From assembly GCA_002299495.1 (NCBI GenBank), contig DBNZ01000003.1:3575-10226 (forward strand): a stretch of DNA of 6,652 bases, in the 5' to 3' direction. The stretch is from Methylococcaceae bacterium UBA659 (GTDB lineage: Bacteria; Pseudomonadota; Gammaproteobacteria; Methylococcales; Methylomonadaceae). The translations under genes and the position numbers were made by a program. This document shows, piece after piece, positions 1 through 6,652 of this stretch; positions within the stretch are counted from its first letter, which is position 1, and every line of letters starts with the position of its first letter. The notes under the pieces are model-generated. The model was not told the origin of the DNA. It was given only the letters and a program-made list of their open reading frames with translations, and did no database searches.

Positions 1-809
1 GCGCCGACATCGCCCATGAACACCATGGCCGGATAGGTGTTGAACCATAAAAAACCCAAACCTGCGCCGACCAAGGCGGCGCAAAACACCACCAATTCAC
101 CGGCATTAGGGATAAAGGGGATGGCCAAATAACTGGCAAATTCGGCGTGGCCGGACAAATAGGCGAATACCGCCAAGCCACACGCCACCATCACCGTAGG
201 CATGATGGCCAGGCCGTCCAAACCATCGGTCAAATTGACCGCATTGCTGGTGCCGACGACGACGAAATAAGTCAAAACGATATAAAACCAGCCCAGATTG
301 AGCATGAAATCTTTAAAAAACGGCAGGAATAACTGGGTTTCGGCCGACTCTGTCGCGCTCAGGTACAAAAACACCGCCGCGACAAAACCGACGATGGATT
401 GGCCGACATATTTGGCCTTAGCCGACAGGCCGTCGCTGTTGCGCTTGATCACTTTACGGTAATCGTCGATAAAGCCGATGACGCCGAAACCTAAGGTCAC
501 CAGCAGGATCACCCAGATATAGCGGTTGGCCAGATCCGCCCAGAGCAAGGTGCTGACGGCTATCGCCACCAAGATCATGGCACCGCCCATGGTGGGCGTA
601 CCTGCCTTGATGTAATGCGATTCAGGGCCTAACTCGCGGATGCTCTGGCCAATGTTGTTGCCGCGCAATTTGGCGATCAACCAAGGCCCGACCATGAAGC
701 AGATGGCCAGCGACGTGAGCACTCCCAAAATGGCGCGTAGGGTCAGGTAATGGAACACTCTGAATGCCCCGTTGAAAGTCGCCAGATAATCAGCCAAATA
801 AAGTAACAT
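1..809 (-). CDS. mraY: MraY, phospho-N-acetylmuramoyl-pentapeptide transferase (3' end missing)
   Basis: This integral membrane enzyme moves phospho-MurNAc-pentapeptide from UDP to undecaprenyl phosphate, making lipid I at the inner face of the cytoplasmic membrane. The reverse strand reads open for 269 residues from an ATG at 809 to the window edge, about three quarters of the roughly 360 residues usual for the family. Visible motifs are GPESH (61-65), GTPTMGG (70-76), GFIDDYRKV (112-120), [13 protein letters not shown] (189-201) and [14 protein letters not shown] (256-269). The catalytic aspartates D115, D116 and D267 fall at exactly the E. coli numbers. Hydrophobic segments alternate with short loops along the whole length. 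The histidine-rich cytoplasmic loop and the last helices lie beyond the left edge. The ATG is 3 bases after the murF stop and is preceded by AGGAA at a 7-base spacing, which supports this start. By the usual order, murD and ftsW would follow outside the window. Identity is near certain. Confidence 0.98.
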   Translation of the reverse strand, partial: MLLYLADYLATFNGAFRVFHYLTLRAILGVLTSLAICFMVGPWLIAKLRGNNIGQSIRELGPESHYIKAGTPTMGGAMILVAIAVSTLLWADLANRYIWVILLVTLGFGVIGFIDDYRKVIKRNSDGLSAKAKYVGQSIVGFVAAVFLYLSATESAETQLFLPFFKDFMLNLGWFYIVLTYFVVVGTSNAVNLTDGLDGLAIMPTVMVACGLAVFAYLSGHAEFASYLAIPFIPNAGELVVFCAALVGAGLGFLWFNTYPAMVFMGDVG

Positions 810-812
810 GCT

Positions 813-2177
813 TTAGTTCCTATCATTATCCACTAGGGCGGCAACCACATTTTCCATACGCCTTGCCCTGGAGCCTTTGACCAAGAGCGTTTCTTGGCCG
901 GTGAGTTGTTGTTTTAACGCATTTATCAATGCGTCTTGGTCGGCAAAAAACTCCGCCCCCTGGCCAAAAGCTTGTACGGTGTGCCGACAGTCATCGCCAA
1001 AAGCGAACAAACGCTGCACGCCGCAGGCTTTGATGGCCGCACCCATCCGATGGTGCGACTTAGGGCTATCAGGGCCTAATTCGCCAAACGCGCCCAACGC
1101 CAGCCAGGGTTTGCCCGGCAACCCCATCAACACGTCCAGACCTGCTTGCAGGGAGGCGGCATTGCCGTTGTAAGTGTCGTCAATGACCAAGTTGCCGTAC
1201 CTGCCCGCCAACGGCTGCAAACGACCTGGCACCGGTTTGACTCGCGCCAGACCTGCGGCGATTTGGCTTAACTCAAGCCCTAAAGCTAACGCGGCGGCAC
1301 TGGCGGCTAGGGCGTTGCGGACATTGTGTTTGCCCGCCAACGGCAAGGCGATTTCGATCCCGCCCGCCTGGGTTTGTAACTGAAACAGGGTGCGGAAACC
1401 TTGGTCTGACACTTGGCCATGAATGGACTCGGCGCGGACATCGGCTTTAGGGTCAAGGCCAAACGAAAGGGTCTTGCGGCTATCCGCCAGACCCAGCCAG
1501 GCATCGAAAAACGGGTCGTCACGGTTAAGAATGGCGACGCCGCCAACCCCTAAAGTTTCGATAATTTCGCCTTTGGCTTTGGCCACCCCTGCCACGCTAC
1601 CGAAACCCTCAATATGCGCGGGACCCGCGTTGTTCAGCACCACCACGTCGGCTTGCACGTAACGGCTGGTGTAAGCGATTTCACCCGCATGGTTAGCGCC
1701 CATCTCGATGACGGCATAGCGGTGTCGTGCGTCCAGACGCAACAGCGTCAACGGTACGCCGATGTCGTTGTTGAGGTTACCCTGGGTATACCACACCTCC
1801 CCGGCGACACCTAAAATAGCCGCCAACATTTCCTTGACCGTGGTCTTGCCGTTGCTGCCGGTGACTCCGACCACTTTGGCCGGACAACGGCGGCGCCAAC
1901 AACCGGCCAATTCCGCCAGAGCCAGACGAGTGTCGGCTACGCTCACCGTCGGGAGCGTAGCGGTGGTCACGCCGTCATGGACAATCGCCGCCCCTGCCCC
2001 CGCCTGTGCGGCCAATTCCACAAAGTCATTGCCGTCAAAGCGTTCGCCCTTGATCGCCACATACAATTGCCCAGGCTGTAGGGTTCGGGTGTCGATGCTG
2101 ACCGACCCGACTGCGGCATCCGCCCCGGTCAAACGCCCGCCAACACATTCGGCAATTTCAGATAGCAATAACTGCAT
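813..2177 (-). CDS. murF: MurF, UDP-MurNAc-tripeptide--D-alanyl-D-alanine ligase
   Basis: This cytoplasmic ATP-dependent ligase adds D-Ala-D-Ala to UDP-MurNAc-tripeptide and completes the pentapeptide precursor. It has 454 residues, normal for the family. The N-terminal substrate domain (about 1-95) contains SIDTRTLQPGQLYVAIKG. The central ATPase domain (about 98-310) has the P-loop GVTGSNGKTT (104-113), NLNNDIGVPLTLL (134-146), EMGANHAGEI (158-167) and K202 in AKGEI, where Mur ligases carry a carbamylated lysine. The C-terminal domain (about 315-454) has PGRL (317-320), DDTYNGNAAS (333-342), GELGPDS and KGSRARRME (434-442). The DDTYNGN stretch has glycine where relatives such as E. coli have alanine (YNAN). 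The ATG at 2177 is 4 bases after the murE stop. Shine-Dalgarno signals are weak, with AGAGAA about 12 bases upstream and AAGG only 2 bases away, so coupling to murE is likely. Confidence 0.98.
   Translation of the reverse strand: MQLLLSEIAECVGGRLTGADAAVGSVSIDTRTLQPGQLYVAIKGERFDGNDFVELAAQAGAGAAIVHDGVTTATLPTVSVADTRLALAELAGCWRRRCPAKVVGVTGSNGKTTVKEMLAAILGVAGEVWYTQGNLNNDIGVPLTLLRLDARHRYAVIEMGANHAGEIAYTSRYVQADVVVLNNAGPAHIEGFGSVAGVAKAKGEIIETLGVGGVAILNRDDPFFDAWLGLADSRKTLSFGLDPKADVRAESIHGQVSDQGFRTLFQLQTQAGGIEIALPLAGKHNVRNALAASAAALALGLELSQIAAGLARVKPVPGRLQPLAGRYGNLVIDDTYNGNAASLQAGLDVLMGLPGKPWLALGAFGELGPDSPKSHHRMGAAIKACGVQRLFAFGDDCRHTVQAFGQGAEFFADQDALINALKQQLTGQETLLVKGSRARRMENVVAALVDNDRN
817..821 (-). 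promoter_or_regulatory. Ribosome binding site of mraY
   Basis: The minus strand reads AGGAA here, 7 bases before the mraY ATG at 809. The site lies in the last codons of murF and just before and across its stop region, so mraY translation is probably coupled to murF. It supports the ATG at 809 as the start. Confidence 0.7.
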
Positions 2178-2181
2178 GGCC

Positions 2182-3660
2182 TTAAGTTCTCTTAGTTAAC
2201 GCATCTGCGACCACCCATTGGTCGCGGAACGGAATTTTTTCGCCGTTAATTTCTTGATAATCTTCATGGCCTTTACCGGCAATGACCACACAATCATCGG
2301 TTTCCGCTCTAGCGATGACATCTGCAATGGCTTCTTGCCGGTCGGCTATGACTTGCACCTTGCTAGCATGACCACCCGCCATAATCTGGTTGATGATTGC
2401 CATACTGTTTTCACAGCGGGGATTGTCGTCGGTGACCACGACCCTATCGGCCAAGCTTTCCGCCGCCTGCCGCATCAGCGGACGTTTCCCGACATCGCGC
2501 TCGCCGCCACAGCCGAACACCACCCAGAGCTGGCCTTGGCAATGCCTACGGACGCTGGCCAACACCTTTTCCATGGCATCGGGGCTATGGGCGTAATCGA
2601 CAAAAACCAAGGGCTGGGAACCGCCGCCAAAACGCTGCATGCGCCCCGGCACTGCGGTTAAATGGCTCAGTTTCCGCACGGATTCGGTAAAGTCGCCACC
2701 TAACGCCAGCAGCACCGCCAAAACCAGCAAGGCATTGTCACTATTAAAATCGCCATACAACGGCAACGTCACCACCTGTTTCTGTTGTCGCCAAGCAATG
2801 GCCAACTCCAAGCCTTCAGGCAGATGCCGCAACAGCTTCGCGTGTATGGTTTCCCCGCCAGCATTGCAGACCCCGGTTCGGCTAACGCCCCAAATAGCCA
2901 CCCCGTGCGGTGCCGCATTGCGGACTGTTGCGCCATACGCATCGTCGAGGTTGACCACGGTGAAGGCCAGACCCGACCCCGCCAACAATTGCAACTTGGC
3001 TTGCACATAAGCATTCATGTCGGCGTGATAATCCAAATGGTCGCGGCTGATATTGGTGAAAACCGCGCCCTGAAACTGGATGCCATTGACCCGGCCCTGA
3101 TCCAAACCATGCGAGGAAGCCTCCATTGCCACTGACCGTAAGCCTTGCGCCTTCATGGCCGCCAACATGGCCTGCACCGAGACCGCGTCCGGCGTGGTGT
3201 TGAGCGTCGGTGCCAAGCGACCCGGCATACCCCAACCCAAGGTGCCGATCACCCCGCACCCCTCTAACAACTGGGCCAGATAATGGCTGCATGAGGTCTT
3301 GCCGTTGGTGCCGGTGATGCCGATGACGACCATGTCCTGGCTAGGGTTGCCATAAAACCGCGCCGCTATGTCCCCGGCTTTCTCGGCTAAGCCTGCGATG
3401 GGCAATAACGCCATGCCGTCAATCTGGGCGGGCGGCGGTTCATGCCATCCGACCGGATCGTAAGCTACGGCCACCGCGCCATTGGCCAGCGCCTGCCGGG
3501 CATGTGCCAAACCGTGCTGGCGGGTGCCGGGCACGGCCAGAAAAAGATTGCCCGGCAGCAATTTCCGGCTGTCCAATTGCAGGCCGGTGACCGCGCAGTC
3601 TTGAATCTTTATCCTGTCCGGTTCCGCTATCCATGCCGACAATAACGTAGCCAGTTGCAT
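2182..3660 (-). CDS. murE: MurE, UDP-MurNAc-tripeptide synthetase (meso-diaminopimelate-adding)
   Basis: This cytoplasmic ATP-dependent ligase adds the third stem-peptide residue to UDP-MurNAc-L-Ala-D-Glu. From the ATG at 3660 it has 492 residues, close to the E. coli length. The N-terminal uridine-binding domain (1-105) includes LDSRKLLPGNLFLAVPG. The ATPase domain contains the P-loop GITGTNGKTS (114-123), NTTPD (154-158), MEASSHGL (179-186), FTNISRDHLDYH (201-212) and K222 in QAK, the expected carbamylated lysine. The C-terminal domain has VPGRMQ (337-342), VDYAHSPDAME (354-364), FGCGGERDVGKRP (382-394) and GKGHEDYQ (462-469). DNPR at 412-415 is the established signature for meso-DAP rather than L-lysine, which fits a Gram-negative. 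A TTG at 3663 is also in frame and would give 493 residues, but the ATG one codon later forms a TGATG junction with the ftsI stop and is the better start. Confidence 0.98.
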   Translation of the reverse strand: MQLATLLSAWIAEPDRIKIQDCAVTGLQLDSRKLLPGNLFLAVPGTRQHGLAHARQALANGAVAVAYDPVGWHEPPPAQIDGMALLPIAGLAEKAGDIAARFYGNPSQDMVVIGITGTNGKTSCSHYLAQLLEGCGVIGTLGWGMPGRLAPTLNTTPDAVSVQAMLAAMKAQGLRSVAMEASSHGLDQGRVNGIQFQGAVFTNISRDHLDYHADMNAYVQAKLQLLAGSGLAFTVVNLDDAYGATVRNAAPHGVAIWGVSRTGVCNAGGETIHAKLLRHLPEGLELAIAWRQQKQVVTLPLYGDFNSDNALLVLAVLLALGGDFTESVRKLSHLTAVPGRMQRFGGGSQPLVFVDYAHSPDAMEKVLASVRRHCQGQLWVVFGCGGERDVGKRPLMRQAAESLADRVVVTDDNPRCENSMAIINQIMAGGHASKVQVIADRQEAIADVIARAETDDCVVIAGKGHEDYQEINGEKIPFRDQWVVADALTKRT

Positions 3661-3662
3661 CA
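3658..3662 (-). other. TGATG stop-start overlap of ftsI and murE
   Basis: On the minus strand the five bases read TGATG, so the ftsI stop TGA (3662-3660) shares its A with the murE ATG (3660-3658). I see no good Shine-Dalgarno sequence in the bases just upstream, which read GTGCCTTG before the ATG. This suggests that murE translation depends on ribosomes terminating on ftsI. The coupling is inferred from the layout. Confidence 0.75.
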
Positions 3663-5498
3663 AGGCACTTTTTGGGTCAGTAAAACCGGCATGGTTTCCT
3701 CTTGGTCGGGTGGGATATCCATAGCCCTTAAGGCACCAGCCATCACTTTTGAAAACACCGGTGCCGATACCAAACCGCCGTAGTATTTGCCGGCTGAAGG
3801 TTCGTCGACAATCACCACCATCACCAACCTAGGGTTTTTGGCGGGGGCGATGCCGGCGAAAACGGAAAAATATTTTTTGTCGGCATAGCCACTGCGTCCG
3901 GCCGATTTCTTCACCGTGCCGGTCTTGCCAGCCACGCTGTAACCATCGACCTTAGCTTGGTAAGCCGTGCCGTCCTTGCTGATCACTGTCTCCATCATGG
4001 CCCGCACCCTTTTGGCGGTTTTGGCCGAAAACACCCGTTTAGCGTCCGGGTCCGCGTCGCGTTTCAACAGGCTGACCGAATGCAGGATGCCGTCGTCGGC
4101 CAATGCGGTATAAGCCCTCGCCAATTGCAAGGCCGAGGCGTTAAAGCTATAACCAAACGCCACCACGGCGCGGTCAAAGTCACGCCAACGGCGGTAATCC
4201 AATATGCCGCCCTTAGCTTCGTGGGGAAAGCCGACATTGGCGAAGGCGCCAAAGCCTAAGTTTTTGTAAAAACTCCACAAATATTTTGGCGGCATCCGCA
4301 ACGACATCTGGGCGACGGCGATATTGCTGGATTTTTTGATGACATGAGTCAAATCCAAGGTGCCGTAATTATGGACATCCCTGACCACATGGCCGCCCAC
4401 AGGAAACACCCCGCGGGTATAGAACACGTCGTTAGGCTTAACGTAACCGCCCTCCAAACCGGCCGCCACCACCAACGGCTTCACCGTCGAACCCGGCTCA
4501 TACACCTCCGTGAACGCCCGGTTCCGGTACCGGCCTTCTATTAACTCAGCGCGGTTGTTCGGGTTAAACGAAGGTTGGTTGGCCACCGCCAAGATTTCCC
4601 CGTTTTTGGCATCCAACATCACCAACACCCCTGATTTGGCCTGGTGCTCGGTGACGGCCTGTTGCAACTCCCGATAAGCCAGGTACTGCAAACGCTGGTC
4701 TATGCTTAATTGCAGGGTTTTGCCATTGACCGGTTCTTGAATGTTTTTGAGGTCGGCAATGACGTTGCCTGAGCCATCTTTGAGCACAGTTTTCTTGCCG
4801 GGAATGCCTTTTAAGGATGACTCATAAATGGCTTCCAAACCCTCTTGGCCTTTATCTTGCTTATCGGTGAAGCCCACCAGGTGCGCCGACACCTCGCTAG
4901 CGGGATAAAAGCGCTTGAACTCACGCAGGATATCCACACCCGCCAGTTTCAGCTCCCGCACTCGTGCCGCTTCGTTGGGGGGGATTTGCCGGGCCACATA
5001 GGCGAAACCTTTTGGTTTTTCCTGATTCACCCAATGGCTGACCTTGCCTGGTGGCAACCCTAAAATTTTTTCCATTTCGGCAATGGCCGCCATTTTTTCT
5101 TCACGGCATAGGGCGACCGCTTGTTGTTTTTGGCGCTCATCCAGCTTTTTAACGCGCCATTGCTTACGCAATTCCAGTTCCTTTTTGGCCAATTCCCTGA
5201 TATCAACCTGCTGCAATAACCTAGGGTTTACCGTGATCGTATCAACGGGTGCACTGACCGCTAAGGGCTCGCCATTGCGGTCGACGATCATGCCCCGATA
5301 GGCGGGCGTCACCAGCACATCGATATGCCGCATATCGCCTTGCTTTTCCAGAAATCCCTTGCTGACAACTTGTAGATAAGCCGCCCGGCCCACCAAGGCG
5401 AACGCGCATAACGACATAAACACCAGCAGCACTTTCCTGCGTTTGGAATAATCGCCAGGTATTTCACGGCTGCCTCGTTTTAATCTAAAGTCAATCAT
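3660..5498 (-). CDS. ftsI: FtsI (PBP3), septal peptidoglycan D,D-transpeptidase
   Basis: This is the class B penicillin-binding protein that crosslinks septal peptidoglycan in the divisome, working with FtsW and the FtsQLB complex. It has 612 residues against 588 in E. coli. A short basic cytoplasmic tail (1-22) precedes one membrane helix (about 23-44). The periplasmic pedestal domain begins with RGMIVDRNGEPLA (68-80) and includes FKRFYPASEVSAHLVGF (194-210). The transpeptidase domain (about 255-585) has all three penicillin-binding motifs: STVK with nucleophile S337 (337-340, inside EPGSTVKP), SSN (390-392) and KTG (525-527). KYYGGLVSAPVF (571-582) is typical of the C-terminal end. No PASTA repeats are present. 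A charged helical segment at about 100-143 is longer than the E. coli equivalent and accounts for the extra length. The ATG at 5498 directly abuts the ftsL stop, with only a weak AGAG 6 bases upstream. Confidence 0.98.
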   Translation of the reverse strand: MIDFRLKRGSREIPGDYSKRRKVLLVFMSLCAFALVGRAAYLQVVSKGFLEKQGDMRHIDVLVTPAYRGMIVDRNGEPLAVSAPVDTITVNPRLLQQVDIRELAKKELELRKQWRVKKLDERQKQQAVALCREEKMAAIAEMEKILGLPPGKVSHWVNQEKPKGFAYVARQIPPNEAARVRELKLAGVDILREFKRFYPASEVSAHLVGFTDKQDKGQEGLEAIYESSLKGIPGKKTVLKDGSGNVIADLKNIQEPVNGKTLQLSIDQRLQYLAYRELQQAVTEHQAKSGVLVMLDAKNGEILAVANQPSFNPNNRAELIEGRYRNRAFTEVYEPGSTVKPLVVAAGLEGGYVKPNDVFYTRGVFPVGGHVVRDVHNYGTLDLTHVIKKSSNIAVAQMSLRMPPKYLWSFYKNLGFGAFANVGFPHEAKGGILDYRRWRDFDRAVVAFGYSFNASALQLARAYTALADDGILHSVSLLKRDADPDAKRVFSAKTAKRVRAMMETVISKDGTAYQAKVDGYSVAGKTGTVKKSAGRSGYADKKYFSVFAGIAPAKNPRLVMVVIVDEPSAGKYYGGLVSAPVFSKVMAGALRAMDIPPDQEETMPVLLTQKVP

Positions 5499-5771
5499 TT
5501 ATGGCTCTAAATAGATAATTTTTTCGCGTACAGGCGGCACCATCCCTAACTGGACTTTCGCCGCCGTTTCGATATTGTTTTGCGCCAACAACCGGGTCAA
5601 TTCGATTTGCAACTGCCCCCACTCCACTTCATAGTGGCCTAACTGGTTTTCTTGTTCTTGGATGGCCTTGAACAACTGGCGGGTTTGGTATTTGCAATAG
5701 ACCACGGCCAAGGCCGAACCCACTAATGCCGCCACCAACACAGCCATCGCCATCATTTTCAGCGTTGCCAT
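5499..5771 (-). CDS. ftsL: FtsL, divisome bitopic membrane protein
   Basis: FtsL is a small bitopic inner-membrane protein that forms the FtsQLB complex and helps switch on FtsWI during septation. It has 90 residues, within the 90-120 typical of the family, which is poorly conserved in sequence. A short cytoplasmic N-terminus is followed by a membrane helix (about 6-25, very hydrophobic) and then C26. A polar, Gln/Glu-rich segment with spaced leucines (about 30-66) looks like the expected periplasmic coiled coil. The C-terminal part holds IETAAKVQLGMVPP, a stretch seen in many gammaproteobacterial FtsL proteins. Position between rsmH and ftsI is the canonical ftsL slot and is strong support for the call. 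The ATG at 5771 abuts the rsmH stop and has a strong Shine-Dalgarno sequence. The short cytoplasmic tail is not evidence of truncation, because the RBS fixes this start. Confidence 0.95.
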   Translation of the reverse strand: MATLKMMAMAVLVAALVGSALAVVYCKYQTRQLFKAIQEQENQLGHYEVEWGQLQIELTRLLAQNNIETAAKVQLGMVPPVREKIIYLEP

Positions 5772-6652
5772 TCAAACCTTCTCCGCAACCCGCATCACCG
5801 CGCTTCTCGCCCTTGGATTAGCCGCCATCTCCGCAGCGCCCGGCTTGATGGCCTTGCCCACTTTTTTCAGCGCACCTTTTGGGATATCCGCTTGCTTGAC
5901 CGGCAGCTTGCCCGGATCATGCTTAGCGCCTGCCTCGTCATTGATGAAACGTTTCACGACCCGATCTTCCAGCGAATGGAAGGCCATCACCACTAACCGC
6001 CCGCCCGGTTTCAATACCGACAGCGCTTGCGGCAAGACCGCTTGCAGTTGTGCCAATTCCTGGTTGACCGCAATTCGGATGGCCTGGAAGCTTCGGGTGG
6101 CCGGATGTTTGTGCTTGTCAAAAACGGGCACGGCGGCCGCAATCAAATCGGCCAACTGCTTGGTGGTGGCTATCGGGGCATCCGCCCTGGCCGTGGCAAT
6201 GGCCCTGGCTATGCGCCGTGCATAACGCTCCTCACCAAAATCGTACAGCACCCGCACCAAGTCCTGTTCGCCAACGGACATCAGCCATGAACTGGCGCTT
6301 TGCCCCACCGTGATGTCCATCCGCATGTCCAAAGGCCCATCCCGTAAAAAGCTAAACCCCCTCTCAGGACAGTCCAATTGGGGCGATGAAACGCCTAAAT
6401 CCAGCAATAAGCCATCCACTTTCTCTAGCACCTGCGCTGGTCTTGCAATGGCTAACAGCCGGTCAAAGCTGGCGTGGTATAAACTGAAACGCAGGTCCCG
6501 CCGCATCTCACTGGCTTGAGCGGAAGCTATGGCTGCGTGGTCCCGGTCCAAGGCCAACAAACGGCCGGCCGCCCCTAAGTGACCCAGCATGGCCTGGCTA
6601 TGCCCGCCGCGGCCAAAGGTGCAATCTAGGTAAATCCCATCCGGCTTAATGG
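5772..6652 (-). CDS. rsmH: RsmH, 16S rRNA (cytosine(1402)-N(4))-methyltransferase (5' end missing)
   Basis: RsmH (MraW) is a SAM-dependent enzyme that methylates N4 of C1402 in the 16S rRNA decoding centre. The reading frame is open to the right edge, giving 292 visible residues; comparison with E. coli (313 residues) suggests about 20 N-terminal residues are missing. Numbered from the edge, the SAM-binding motif LDCTFGRGGHS is at 8-18 and LALDRD at 32-37. These are followed by LLLDLGVSSPQLD, RGFSFLRDGPLDMRMD, HPATRSFQAIRIAVNQEL, GGRLVVMAFHSLEDRVVKRF and the C-terminal NPRARSAVMRVAEK, all family hallmarks. The first in-frame ATG in the window (6590) lies downstream of the SAM motif and cannot be the true start. 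The TGA stop directly abuts the ftsL ATG. The gene heads the cluster in most bacteria, usually after mraZ, which would lie outside the window. Confidence 0.97.
   Translation of the reverse strand, partial: IKPDGIYLDCTFGRGGHSQAMLGHLGAAGRLLALDRDHAAIASAQASEMRRDLRFSLYHASFDRLLAIARPAQVLEKVDGLLLDLGVSSPQLDCPERGFSFLRDGPLDMRMDITVGQSASSWLMSVGEQDLVRVLYDFGEERYARRIARAIATARADAPIATTKQLADLIAAAVPVFDKHKHPATRSFQAIRIAVNQELAQLQAVLPQALSVLKPGGRLVVMAFHSLEDRVVKRFINDEAGAKHDPGKLPVKQADIPKGALKKVGKAIKPGAAEMAANPRARSAVMRVAEKV
5777..5784 (-). promoter_or_regulatory. Ribosome binding site of ftsL
   Basis: The minus strand reads GGAGAAGG, the strongest Shine-Dalgarno match in the window, ending 5 bases before the ftsL ATG at 5771. 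It lies within the last codons of rsmH. It fixes the ftsL start and suggests ftsL can load ribosomes on its own, unlike murE. Confidence 0.8.

Noticed and set aside
147..332. A plus-strand 61-codon frame opposite mraY.
   Set aside because: The other strand encodes highly conserved MraY across the whole stretch, including the [13 protein letters not shown] motif. The His/Arg/Gln-rich translation is typical of an antisense frame.
1762..2661. Plus-strand open frames of 145 and 147 codons opposite murF and murE (1762-2199 and 2218-2661).
   Set aside because: They lie antisense to conserved genes, their translations resemble no family I recognise, and their composition is what the complement of GC-rich coding sequence produces.
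2882..3292. A minus-strand 136-codon frame inside murE in a different frame.
   Set aside because: It overlaps the conserved MurE core out of frame, has a low-complexity Gly/Arg-rich translation and no ribosome binding site. It is a shadow of murE.
5772..6590. A complete 272-residue rsmH starting at the ATG at 6590.
   Set aside because: The reading frame continues upstream to the window edge and encodes the conserved SAM-binding motif LDCTFGRGGHS. The ATG at 6590 is an internal methionine and the gene is cut by the edge.
1..6652. A mobile element, CRISPR array, RNA gene or defence system within the window.
   Set aside because: Every base apart from about 7 is assigned to six core cell-envelope and translation genes in canonical order. 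I saw no direct or inverted repeats of note and no transposase or RNA-gene signature.

Overview
The window is a six-gene stretch of the division and cell wall (dcw) cluster, all on the minus strand. In transcription order it holds rsmH (5' end cut off by the right edge), ftsL, ftsI, murE, murF and mraY (3' end cut off by the left edge). Gene order and protein sequences match the gammaproteobacterial dcw arrangement. The proteins resemble their E. coli counterparts throughout, and the visible MraY catalytic aspartates fall at the same residue numbers as in E. coli (D115, D116, D267). MurE carries the DNPR motif of meso-diaminopimelate-adding enzymes. Together this points to a Gram-negative gammaproteobacterium with DAP-type peptidoglycan. 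A methylotrophic lineage such as Methylococcales is possible from general sequence flavour, but I cannot establish it here.

Layout, right to left: rsmH (16S rRNA methyltransferase, 5772-6652), ftsL (5499-5771), ftsI/PBP3 (3660-5498), murE (2182-3660), murF (813-2177), mraY (1-809). Packing is extreme. The rsmH stop abuts the ftsL start, the ftsL stop abuts the ftsI start, ftsI and murE share one base in a TGATG junction, and only 4 and 3 bases separate murE/murF and murF/mraY. About 7 bases of the window are non-coding, so there is no room for intergenic promoters or terminators. Ribosome binding sites lie inside the end of each preceding gene. There is no stretch over 300 bases without a gene, and I see no RNA gene, mobile element, CRISPR array or long repeat.

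The genes act together. MurE and MurF complete the UDP-MurNAc-pentapeptide in the cytoplasm, and MraY transfers it to undecaprenyl phosphate as lipid I. FtsI crosslinks the finished septal peptidoglycan, and FtsL is a divisome scaffold that helps activate septal synthesis. RsmH is the translation-related gene that customarily sits at the head of the cluster.

This is an ordinary core region and I find no undescribed system. The points that deserve a second look are small: a charged helical insertion of roughly 28 residues in the FtsI pedestal domain, the choice of murE start at the TGATG overlap, and a substitution in the MurF YNAN-type motif.
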